This document shows positions 1 through 5,939 of a stretch of DNA of 10,342 bases, in pieces. The position numbers and the translations under genes are program-made. Location of the stretch: the NCBI RefSeq assembly GCF_020709055.1, contig NZ_JAJFCK010000061.1, forward strand, positions 1 through 10,342, read 5' to 3'. This stretch comes from Ruminococcus callidus (lineage in GTDB: Bacteria; Bacillota; Clostridia; Oscillospirales; Ruminococcaceae). A model generated the notes under the pieces. The model had not been told where the DNA came from, did not search any database, and saw nothing but the letters and a program-made list of their open reading frames with translations. Position 1 is the first letter of the stretch; the number at the start of each line of letters is the position of its first letter.

Positions 1-308
1 AGGGCACGTGCCCTCTAAGTCGCTGTCCGCAGACAGCGAAATACTCTGCGCCCATACTTCTGGGCGCACGGAGCAGGTGGGTGAGAAAAGCGACAGCTTT
101 TCGAGGGCGGAGCGAACAAGACCGCTCCGCCCTTGTGTGCCGTTTGTAACGCCTTGATTTTGGAAACGTTCCGGTGGAACGTTTTCAACGGTTCTTCTTG
201 TTTTACATAATAGTAGAGATAGAGAAGATAAGGCTCCCCTGAAAGGGGTGACTAATTTTCTTTCTCTTTGTTGCGGAAATTGGCGGACACGGCACGCCGT
301 GTCCCTAC
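1..308 (+). repeat. Multi-hairpin intergenic repeat, copy A (left end cut by window edge)
   Basis: This is a non-coding chain of short hairpins. In order: AGGGC/GCCCT around ACGT (1-14); CGCTGTC/GACAGCG (21-38); TGCGCCC/GGGCGCA (47-68); GAAAAGC/GCTTTTC (85-102); an 11-base-pair stem AGGGCGGAGCG/CGCTCCGCCCT (104-133); AAACGTTCC/GGAACGTTT (164-184); and a near-perfect palindrome starting GGACACGGC (285-304), followed by CTAC. The same modules occur in the same order, inverted, at 432-707. Between the last two modules lies about 100 bases not shared with the other copy, including a small CCCC/GGGG hairpin near 226-238. I do not recognise a named repeat family. The modular build resembles mosaic palindromic elements such as BIMEs, which is analogy only. 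Confidence 0.8.
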
Positions 309-431
309 GAAATCCGCTGCAAAATTGCAAGAACAATCACGAAAAGCATCGTGCAGAAACGAAATAATCTCAGAACCGTTGTCTTGTCAGACTGATTTGA
401 CTGGCAAAGTGTTTTGTGTGGGGAAATATAA
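309..431. other. Unique spacer between the two inverted repeat copies
   Basis: This 123-base AT-richer stretch separates the facing 3' ends of repeat copies A and B. It contains a small hairpin, CACGA/TCGTG, around 338-353, and a short TGCAA/TTGCA palindrome near 318-329. I see no gene, ribosome binding site or promoter in it. GCGGA near 273 and TCCGC near 313 could extend the neighbouring GGACACGG hairpin as an outer stem. Confidence 0.5.
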
Positions 432-707
432 GTAGGGACACGGCGTGCCGTGTCCACTGGTTCACATCAAGGCATATCCCGTTGAAAATGTTCCACCGGA
501 ACATTTTCAAAATCAAGAAACAGCAAACGGCACACAGGGCGGAGCGGTCTTGTTCGCTCCGCCCTCGAAAAGCTGTCGCTTTTCTCACCCACCTTCCCCG
601 TGCGCCAGAAGCATGGCGCAGGAAGTTTCGCTGTCTGCGGACAGCGACTCAGAGGGCTACTCGCCCTCTAAGAACACCTCGCCAACTGCGCTCAGTTGGA
701 TCAGCCT
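432..707 (-). repeat. Multi-hairpin intergenic repeat, copy B (inverted relative to copy A)
   Basis: Read on the minus strand from 707 to 432, this copy starts with CTGAT and a CCAACTG/CAGTTGG hairpin. It continues with GAGGGC/GCCCTC, CGCTGTC/GACAGCG, TGCGCC/GGCGCA, the GAAAAGC hairpin, the 11-base-pair AGGGCGGAGCG stem (536-565), AAATGTTCC/GGAACATTT (484-508) and the GGACACGGC palindrome (435-455). Against copy A, base changes in the stems come in matching pairs, so pairing is kept. The segment before the last palindrome differs in length and sequence from copy A. Short open frames across it are artefacts of the palindromes. Confidence 0.8.
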
Positions 708-795
708 GACGAATTAAACCACCTCGTTTCTCTCTGTTTCTGCACGATGCTTTTGGTGTGATATCCCCACAAATTCCGTGCACACCCCGCCCCGC

Positions 796-832
796 AAAAA
801 AGGCGGCAATGTTTCACGTGAAACACTGCCGC
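796..832 (-). terminator. Intrinsic terminator of noc, containing parS
   Basis: On the minus strand, eight bases after the noc stop codon, a self-complementary stem runs from GCGGCAG to TTGCCGC with the parS palindrome as its core, followed by CTTTTTT. The RNA pairs along 15 positions per arm with a single G-U wobble. That wobble would be an A-C mismatch in a plus-strand transcript, so the hairpin fits minus-strand termination. The centre of the palindrome would have to open to form the loop. Confidence 0.8.
810..825. promoter_or_regulatory. parS: parS centromere-like partition site
   Basis: The 16-base palindrome TGTTTCACGTGAAACA is an exact match to the bacterial parS consensus recognised by chromosomal ParB/Spo0J proteins. 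In Firmicutes such sites cluster around oriC, load ParB-CTP clamps and recruit SMC. It lies just downstream of noc and forms the core of that gene's terminator stem. The neighbouring ParB-family protein carries Noc-type rather than ParB-type specificity residues, so the reader of this site is probably a separate Spo0J outside the window. Confidence 0.93.
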
Positions 833-840
833 TCTGAACA

Positions 841-1659
841 TTATTTCTTCTCCCCGATGGGAATCCGCACCCGGTATTCGATGTAGTCCTCCCGCTGGAT
901 CTTCTGGGAGTCTGCGGCGATGCCTGCCGCCTGCATGGTCTCCACAGCACGGGTGATGGTATTGACGAAGATACGCACGTTCTGGAACACCTTGCTGCGC
1001 TTCCGATAGCTCTCCCGCTTCCGGCGCTGCCCCAGCAGTTCCTCCACGGCGTGCTCCGTCTTTTCCACGTTGAGGTTATTGCGCACCACCTTTTCCAGCA
1101 CCGCCAGACGCTCCTCCGGCGCAGCCAGACGCAGCAGGGCACGGGCATGGCGCTCGGTGAGGTTGTACTTCATGATGATCTCCCGTTCCTCCGCCGTGAG
1201 CCGGAGCAGCCGCAGCTTATTGGCGATGGTGCTCTGCGCCTTGCCCAGCTTTGCCGCCGCATCCTCCTGCGTCATGCCGTAATACGTAATGAGCTTTTCG
1301 ATGGCGCTCGCCTCGTCGAAAAAGGACAGATCCTGCCGCTGGATATTCTCCACCAGCGCCATGACCGCCGAGTTGCGGGAACTGATCTCCAGAATGATAC
1401 AGGGCACTGCCTGCATGCCGGCAAGCTTTGCCGCACGCAGCCGGCGCTCCCCCGCCACCAGTTCATAGCACCCCTCCCCACGCCGGACGGTGAGAGGCTG
1501 GAGAATGCCGTTCTGGGCGATGCTCTCCGCCAGCGACTGGATATCCGCCGGATCGAATCCGGTGCGCGGCTGGTGGGGGTTGGGAACGATCTCGCTCACA
1601 TCCACCTCCACAATGCGGTTGATGGGCTTTTCCCGGGTAAACGTTAAAAATCCTGCCAT
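841..1659 (-). CDS. noc: Nucleoid occlusion protein Noc (ParB-family CTP-dependent DNA clamp)
   Basis: Encodes a 272-residue ParB/Noc-family protein. Noc binds specific sites around the chromosome, spreads as a CTP-dependent clamp, associates with the membrane and blocks Z-ring assembly over the nucleoid. Visible parts are a short hydrophobic N-terminus (MAGFLTF, a possible membrane-binding segment), the CTP-binding motif GERRLRA at 70-76, ENIQRQDL at 104-111, a helix-turn-helix at about 130-152, and a C-terminal dimer domain ending in RIPIGEKK. The residues that separate Noc from ParB are Q142, K148, R153 and R170, matching the Noc pattern Q/K/K/R except for a conservative Arg at the third. 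The ATG at 1659 follows AAAGGAAG at good spacing; an in-frame TTG at 1695 has no such site. Position next to rsmG is the usual one for noc. A terminator carrying parS follows it. Confidence 0.92.
   Translation of the reverse strand: MAGFLTFTREKPINRIVEVDVSEIVPNPHQPRTGFDPADIQSLAESIAQNGILQPLTVRRGEGCYELVAGERRLRAAKLAGMQAVPCIILEISSRNSAVMALVENIQRQDLSFFDEASAIEKLITYYGMTQEDAAAKLGKAQSTIANKLRLLRLTAEEREIIMKYNLTERHARALLRLAAPEERLAVLEKVVRNNLNVEKTEHAVEELLGQRRKRESYRKRSKVFQNVRIFVNTITRAVETMQAAGIAADSQKIQREDYIEYRVRIPIGEKK
1628..1641. promoter_or_regulatory. Noc-binding-site-like palindrome inside noc
   Basis: TTTTCCCGGGTAAA lies across codons 7-11 of noc and matches 11 of 14 positions of the Bacillus Noc-binding consensus ATTTCCCGGGAAAT, including the central CCCGGG. 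It could be a nucleation site or an autoregulatory site. A single site found in coding sequence may also be chance, so this is a weak call. Confidence 0.3.
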
Positions 1660-1738
1660 AGTAACTTCCTTTCTCTGAAAAAGAATCTCTGACAATCCCG
1701 CACAAAGCCGTCAGGCGGAATTGCTTTCCGTACTTTCT

Positions 1739-1767
1739 ATTGTAGCAGATTTCAGAAATGGCTTCCA
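1739..1767 (-). promoter_or_regulatory. Probable sigma-A promoter of noc (extended -10)
   Basis: On the minus strand the -10 TACAAT (1744-1739) is preceded by TGC, giving an extended -10. A weak -35, TGGAAG, sits 17 bases upstream (1767-1762). Transcription would start about 70-75 bases before the noc ATG. It lies just after the hairpin-rich end of the rsmG transcript, so noc appears to be its own unit. Confidence 0.65.
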
Positions 1768-1770
1768 GAG

Positions 1771-1869
1771 AAAAAAAGTGCGGTTTTTCGGAAAAAGCGC
1801 CGTTTTTTCGGCAGGTTTCGCCGGACTTCCGAAAAAGCGGACGGCATTCTGCGGCACTTTTTCGGACAT
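1771..1869 (-). terminator. Hairpin-rich 3' end of the mnmG-rsmG transcript, probable terminator
   Basis: Between rsmG and the noc promoter the minus strand has five CCGAAAAA-type tracts in alternating orientation. Possible stems are CCGAAAAAG/CTTTTTCGG, GCCG/CGGC followed by GCTTTTT, and a long-range AAAAAGTGC/GCACTTTTT pair (1854-1862 with 1773-1781). Several mutually exclusive folds end in a run of T. I call a terminator region but cannot say which fold is used. The stems are symmetric, so termination from either side is possible. Confidence 0.55.
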
Positions 1870-1891
1870 TCGGTCAGCTTCTGCGATATTT

Positions 1892-2599
1892 TCAGCCCAG
1901 CGGCTTCTGCTGGATCTGTTTGCTCCGGCGGGGGTACTTCTCCGGTGTCGGGCGGCACTTCTCCACCTGCACCAGACGGCGTGCGCCCGCCTGTTCCAGC
2001 GTGTAGTCTGTCACCTGAACGGTTCCGCCGCCCAGTGTGACAATCGCCTGCTCCGCCGGTTCGACCGGTTCGGACGGGCCTTTCATGGCGGCGAACACGC
2101 CGCCCACCCGCACAAACGGCAGGCAGTATTCCGCCAGCACCGGCAGCGCTGCCACTGCACGTGCTGTGGCGAAGTCAAACTGTTCCCGCAGCTCCGGCTG
2201 TCTGGCAGCCTCCTCGGCTCTGGCGTGGATGCAGCGCACGTTCCCCAGCCCCAGCAGCTGTGCCGTCTGTTCCAGAAAGCGGACACGCTTTTGCAGGCTG
2301 TCCAGCAGGGTGAACTGCACGTCCGGACGCAGCACCGCCAGCACCATCGCCGGAAAGCCTGCGCCCGTTCCCACGTCGATGCAGGATGCACCTGTGGGCA
2401 GCTTCGCATGGCACAGCAGGGCTGCGCTGTCCAGAAAGTGTTTCGCCCAGACCTCCGCCGGCTCGGTGATCGCCGTGAGGTTCATCTTCTCATTGGTCTC
2501 CGCCAGCGTTTTCAGGTACGCCTGAAGCTGGCAGTACTGCTGTTCGTACAGGGGCATGCCTGCCGCCGCAAACAGCGCCTTAGCGCTCTCATATTCCAT
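1892..2599 (-). CDS. rsmG: 16S rRNA (guanine527-N7)-methyltransferase RsmG
   Basis: Encodes a 235-residue SAM-dependent methyltransferase that makes m7G at the conserved guanine of the 16S rRNA 530 loop. Its loss gives low-level streptomycin resistance in several bacteria. Family motifs seen: MNLTAI (39-44), HFLDS (54-58), the SAM-binding loop DVGTGAGFP (75-83), an acidic residue after strand 2 (LLDS, 98-101), TARAVA (145-150) and a C-terminal KYPRR (221-225). Length is normal for the family. Its ATG overlaps the mnmG stop by one base (TAATG), which implies translational coupling. This gidA-gidB pair next to noc is the classic Firmicute arrangement. Confidence 0.95.
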   Translation of the reverse strand: MEYESAKALFAAAGMPLYEQQYCQLQAYLKTLAETNEKMNLTAITEPAEVWAKHFLDSAALLCHAKLPTGASCIDVGTGAGFPAMVLAVLRPDVQFTLLDSLQKRVRFLEQTAQLLGLGNVRCIHARAEEAARQPELREQFDFATARAVAALPVLAEYCLPFVRVGGVFAAMKGPSEPVEPAEQAIVTLGGGTVQVTDYTLEQAGARRLVQVEKCRPTPEKYPRRSKQIQQKPLG

Positions 2600-4479
2600 T
2601 ATGCCTGCTCCTTTCCGCTGCTGTTCTCCCAGACCATGAGGACGGACACATCCGCCGGCGACACACCGGAGATCCGGCTCGCCTGTCCCAGATTCTGGGG
2701 ACGGTGGGCGTTCAGTTTTTCCGCCGCCTCCAGCCGCAGTCCCCGAATGGCGGTATAGTCCAAGTCCTCCGGCAGCGCCAGATTTTCCAGCTTTCGCATG
2801 CGGGCGATCTGCGCCATCTGTTTTTCGATATAGCCGTCATACTTGATCTGGATTTCCACCTGCTCTCCGATGACCGCCGGCAGCGCCGGACGGGTGGGAT
2901 CGTATGCTCTGAGTCCCTCGTAGCGCAGCTGGGGCCGGCGCACCAGATCCGCCACCTTACAGCCCGTGGAGAGGGGTGCAGTGCCCTGTGTCTCCAGATA
3001 CCGGTTCAGCGCCGGCGAGGGGGCGAGGGTGGTCTTTTCCACCCGCTTTTTCTCCTGCGCCACCTGCCGGTACTTCTCCGTCATGGCGTCATAGCGCTCT
3101 TTGGAGATCAGCCCCAGCTCGTAGCCCATGGGCGTCAGCCGGAAGTCGGCGTTGTCCTGCCGGAGAATCAGCCGGTACTCGCTGCGGGAGGTCATCATAC
3201 GGTAGGGGTCCTCGCAGCCCTTGGTCACCAGATCATCCACCAGCGTGCCGATGTAAGAGTCCGCACGGTCCATGACGAACGGCGTCTTGCCCTGCACCTT
3301 GCGTGCGGCGTTGATGCCTGCCACCAGTCCCTGCGCCGCAGCCTCCTCATAGCCGGAGCTGCCGTTGAACTGTCCGGCGCCGTACAGACCGGAGATCTTC
3401 TTACACTCCAGCGTGGCACGCAGCTCTGTGGGGTCGACGCAGTCGTACTCGATGGCGTAGGCAGGGCGCATAATCTCCACGTGCTCCAGTCCCCGAATGG
3501 TGCGCAGAAACGCCAGCTGGACATCCTCCGGCAGAGAGGAGGACATGCCCTGCAAATAGTACTCCTCCGTCTGCAGACCCATGGGCTCGACGAAGAGCTG
3601 GTGGCGGGGCTTGTCGGCGAAGCGCACGATCTTGGTTTCGATGGAGGGACAGTACCGTGGGCCGATGCCCTCGATCTGTCCGGAGAACAGGGGCGAGCGG
3701 TGGAGGTTCTCCCGAATGATGCGGTGCGTCTCGCTGTTGGTGTAGGTGATATAGCAGGACACCTGATTGCGCATCTTTGTGGCATCTGAGGCAAAGGAGA
3801 ACGGCACGATCTCTGCATCGCCGTCCTGCCGCTCCATGACATCGAAGTCAATGCTGCGCCGGTGGACACGGCAGGGCGTTCCCGTCTTGAACCGGCGCAT
3901 CCGCAGCCCCAGCGCCTGCAAGTCCCCTCCCAGCGCACGGCTGGGCAGGGCGGCATCCGGGCCGCTCTCATAGGACACCTGTCCCACGTGAATCCTGCCG
4001 TTGAGGTATGTTCCCGTGGCGATGACCACGGCGGAAACGGTATACTCCGCCCCCAGCGCCGTGACCACGCCGCAGACACGGCCGTCCTCCACGAGAACCT
4101 GCGCCACCTCTGCCTGCCTGATCTCCAGATTCTCCGTCTGTTCGCAGACGTGCTTCATGTAGTTGTGATACTGCACCCGATCCGCCTGCACCCGCAGGCT
4201 GTGGACTGCCGGCCCTTTGCCCTGATTGAGCATCCGGCTTTGCAGGAAGCAGGCATCGGCAGCCCGTCCCATTTCGCCGCCCAGCGCATCAATCTCCCGC
4301 ACCAGATGCCCCTTGGCAGTTCCGCCGATGGACGGGTTGCAGGGCATGTTGGCGATCTGATCCAGCGAGATCGTAAAGAGCACCGTCCGGCAGCCCAGAC
4401 GTGCCGAGGCAAGCGCTGCCTCTACGCCGGCGTGTCCTGCGCCCACGACGGCGACATCGTAATTTCCCATATGATACAT
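2599..4479 (-). CDS. mnmG: tRNA uridine-5-carboxymethylaminomethyl modification enzyme MnmG (GidA)
   Basis: Encodes a 626-residue FAD enzyme that, with the GTPase MnmE, builds the cmnm5 group on wobble uridine 34 of several tRNAs. Motifs: dinucleotide-binding GAGHAG (13-18), [10 protein letters not shown] (48-57), FKTGTPCR (197-204), RYCPSIETK with Cys277 (275-283), [10 protein letters not shown] (364-373), TSRSEYRL (430-437) and the C-terminal helical domain with [10 protein letters not shown] (545-554). Full length. The ATG at 4479 is chosen because GGAGAGG sits 7 bases upstream; the ATG three codons later would be too far. mnmE, normally just upstream, is absent here. A terminator-like hairpin whose T run touches the ribosome binding site suggests attenuation or read-through control. 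Confidence 0.96.
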   Translation of the reverse strand: MYHMGNYDVAVVGAGHAGVEAALASARLGCRTVLFTISLDQIANMPCNPSIGGTAKGHLVREIDALGGEMGRAADACFLQSRMLNQGKGPAVHSLRVQADRVQYHNYMKHVCEQTENLEIRQAEVAQVLVEDGRVCGVVTALGAEYTVSAVVIATGTYLNGRIHVGQVSYESGPDAALPSRALGGDLQALGLRMRRFKTGTPCRVHRRSIDFDVMERQDGDAEIVPFSFASDATKMRNQVSCYITYTNSETHRIIRENLHRSPLFSGQIEGIGPRYCPSIETKIVRFADKPRHQLFVEPMGLQTEEYYLQGMSSSLPEDVQLAFLRTIRGLEHVEIMRPAYAIEYDCVDPTELRATLECKKISGLYGAGQFNGSSGYEEAAAQGLVAGINAARKVQGKTPFVMDRADSYIGTLVDDLVTKGCEDPYRMMTSRSEYRLILRQDNADFRLTPMGYELGLISKERYDAMTEKYRQVAQEKKRVEKTTLAPSPALNRYLETQGTAPLSTGCKVADLVRRPQLRYEGLRAYDPTRPALPAVIGEQVEIQIKYDGYIEKQMAQIARMRKLENLALPEDLDYTAIRGLRLEAAEKLNAHRPQNLGQASRISGVSPADVSVLMVWENSSGKEQA

Positions 4480-4493
4480 CTTGAATCCTCTCC

Positions 4494-4528
4494 AAAAAAA
4501 GACGGGCCACTCATTTCAGCAGCCCGTC
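4494..4528 (-). terminator. Terminator/attenuator-like hairpin between jag and mnmG
   Basis: On the minus strand GACGGGC (4528-4522) pairs with GCCCGTC (4507-4501), followed by seven T (4500-4494). The next base begins GGAGAGG, the mnmG ribosome binding site (4493-4487). By form it is an intrinsic terminator ending the jag transcript. No convincing promoter is visible between it and jag, so mnmG either depends on read-through or uses a promoter inside or near the end of jag. A weaker alternative stem, CCTGTCGGCG with CGCAGACGG, lies upstream near 4543-4567. Confidence 0.75.
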
Positions 4529-4581
4529 CCTGTTGTTTTTTGCACCGTCTGCGAAAACGCCGACAGGCTTATTTTATTTTC

Positions 4582-5673
4582 TCAGAACTCGATCTTGCCG
4601 TAGAGTCCGGCGTTCAGTTCATCCTCCGGCTTGGGCTTCTTATAGTCCCGCTCGAAGCTGGTCTTCATGGAGTCCATATCGCTGCGCTTGAAGTCCTCCG
4701 GCTTCCGCTCGGTGCGGTACGGGCGCTTTCCGCCACGGCCGTGCTGTCCGCCGCTTCTGCCACGTCCGCCGCTGCGCTTTCCGCCCACAGCAGCTACGAC
4801 CACCTTCCGGTACGGGTCCTCTCCCACACTGTGGGAGGTGACGCCCTCGATCTCGGAGATGCGGCTGTGAATGATGCGGCGTTCGTAGGGGTTCATGGGC
4901 TCCAGTGTGGTGGAGCGTCCGCTGCGCAGCACGCTGCGTGCGATCTTGTCCGCCAGCTGTTCCAGCGTCTTGCGGCGCTTTTCCCGATAGCCGTTGCTGT
5001 CCAGCAGCAGGCGGCAGTACTCCTCGCCGTCCCGGTTCACCAGAATGGAGGCCAGATACTGGATGGAGTCCAGCGTTTCCCCGCGGCGGCCGATGATCGT
5101 ACCGCTCTTGGTCTGGCTGCGCAGTTCCATGCGGATGCCGTTTTCGGTGCGCATGGTGGTGATGGCGATATCAATGCCCATAGCGTGGTAGATATCGGCG
5201 ATATACTGCCGTGCACGCAGGAGGTTCTCAGACATCTCCTCGTCGGTGAGGATGGTTTCGATGGCAGCGGACTCCACGCCACGGGTGGCGGAGTCGTCCT
5301 GCGGGATCACGATCTCATCCACGGAGGTGATCGCCTCAGCCGCAGTGGCTTCTGCCGGTGCGGCTTCCTCTGTCTTTGCCTCCGGCTGTGCCGGAGCGGT
5401 TTCCGGCGCTGCTGCGGGGGCTGCGGGTTTCTCCGCCGGAACCGGTTCTGCCGGTGCGGCAGGTGCCGGCGCAGCAGCCGGTGTTTCCATCGGCTCGTAG
5501 GCGGCCTCTACCACGTATTCCTCTTTCTTTCCAAGCCCTAAAAAGCCCTTCTTCGGTTTCTCCAGGATACGGAACACAATATAATCCACGGATACCCCAA
5601 ACTTTTCAGATGCCATTTGCTTTGCTTCTTCTAATGTTTTTGCAGTAAAGCTCTCTTTCATCACTGTGTTCAT
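4582..5673 (-). CDS. jag: Jag/KhpB (EloR) RNA-binding protein, Jag_N-KH-R3H
   Basis: Encodes a 363-residue single-stranded-nucleic-acid-binding protein, the usual partner gene of yidC. In streptococci KhpB/EloR works with KhpA to control cell elongation. Order: Jag_N domain (about 1-60) with KKGFLGLGKK (41-50); an Ala/Pro/Glu-rich linker (about 62-115); KH domain with IIGRRGETLDSIQYL (193-207); R3H domain with R265-x3-H269; then an unusual Gly/Arg/Lys-rich stretch (298-320) and a charged tail. It is longer than Bacillus Jag because of the linker and tail. Start: the ATG at 5673 has GAAAGGG directly touching it, which is too close. The ATG at 5661 (MKESFTAKT) would have that site 12 bases away and starts like other family members, so it is a real alternative. 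Confidence 0.93.
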   Translation of the reverse strand: MNTVMKESFTAKTLEEAKQMASEKFGVSVDYIVFRILEKPKKGFLGLGKKEEYVVEAAYEPMETPAAAPAPAAPAEPVPAEKPAAPAAAPETAPAQPEAKTEEAAPAEATAAEAITSVDEIVIPQDDSATRGVESAAIETILTDEEMSENLLRARQYIADIYHAMGIDIAITTMRTENGIRMELRSQTKSGTIIGRRGETLDSIQYLASILVNRDGEEYCRLLLDSNGYREKRRKTLEQLADKIARSVLRSGRSTTLEPMNPYERRIIHSRISEIEGVTSHSVGEDPYRKVVVAAVGGKRSGGRGRSGGQHGRGGKRPYRTERKPEDFKRSDMDSMKTSFERDYKKPKPEDELNAGLYGKIEF

Positions 5674-5740
5674 CCCTTTCTTTTTCGCCTGTTTTGCAAG
5701 TCCCGCACCCTGCCGGACTCACCAAGACGGGCTCTGAGAG

Positions 5741-5894
5741 CTCGTGTTCATAGGCGTCTATCTACGTCTTTTCGGCAAATTTTGTTGCATACTGCGTTAA
5801 AAATTCTTGCCATACGAAAGTATGCCTGCAAATTTTTGCCTTGTCTGCAAAAAAATTTGCTCGAAAATCCGCATATATTTCCTACGAACACAAG
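5741..5894. mobile_element. 154-base imperfect palindrome with flanking direct repeats (MITE-like)
   Basis: The yidC-jag gap holds an element whose ends are inverted repeats: CTCGTGTTCATAGG at 5741-5754 and CCTACGAACACAAG at 5881-5894, 12 of 14 complementary. It is flanked by 9-base direct repeats with one mismatch: CTCTGAGAG (5732-5740) and CTCTGAAAG (5895-5903). The apex CATAC-GAAA-GTATG (5811-5824) lies exactly at the element's centre. The arms also match in register around GCAAAT and TTGCA, so the whole element folds back on itself. It is AT-rich, unlike its surroundings, and has no open frame. This is the form expected of a non-autonomous transposon relic. The alternative is a structured leader of jag, since the end mismatches become G-U pairs in minus-strand RNA. 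Confidence 0.6.
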
Positions 5895-5906
5895 CTCTGA
5901 AAGTAT

Positions 5907-5937
5907 GCTGCGCTTTCCGGCGTGCAGCCGGCGCAGC
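5907..5937 (-). other. Stable hairpin just after the yidC stop codon
   Basis: GCTGCG (5907-5912) pairs with CGCAGC (5932-5937), and inside it CCGGC (5917-5921) pairs with GCCGG (5927-5931) around GTGCA, with a four-base bulge. On the minus strand it begins three bases after the yidC stop. No run of T follows, so it is more likely an mRNA 3'-end or processing structure than a simple intrinsic terminator. Confidence 0.55.
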
Positions 5938-5939
5938 GC

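Noticed and set aside
1..707. CRISPR array
   Set aside because: The repeats are inverted multi-hairpin modules, not short direct repeats with regular spacers, and no cas genes are present.
370..717. Three overlapping open frames of 72-97 codons in the left intergenic region
   Set aside because: They run through hairpin modules of repeat copy B, have no ribosome binding sites, and their low-complexity translations follow the palindromes.
841..1695. Longer noc starting at TTG 1695
   Set aside because: The ATG at 1659 has a good ribosome binding site and the added 12 residues would contain that site.
1721..2758. 345-codon plus-strand frame across rsmG and the mnmG end
   Set aside because: It is antisense to RsmG and MnmG, which have clear family motifs, and no start signal was found.
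3862..5541. 559-codon plus-strand frame opposite mnmG and jag
   Set aside because: It is antisense to two well-supported genes; its length reflects GC-rich third positions on the opposite strand.
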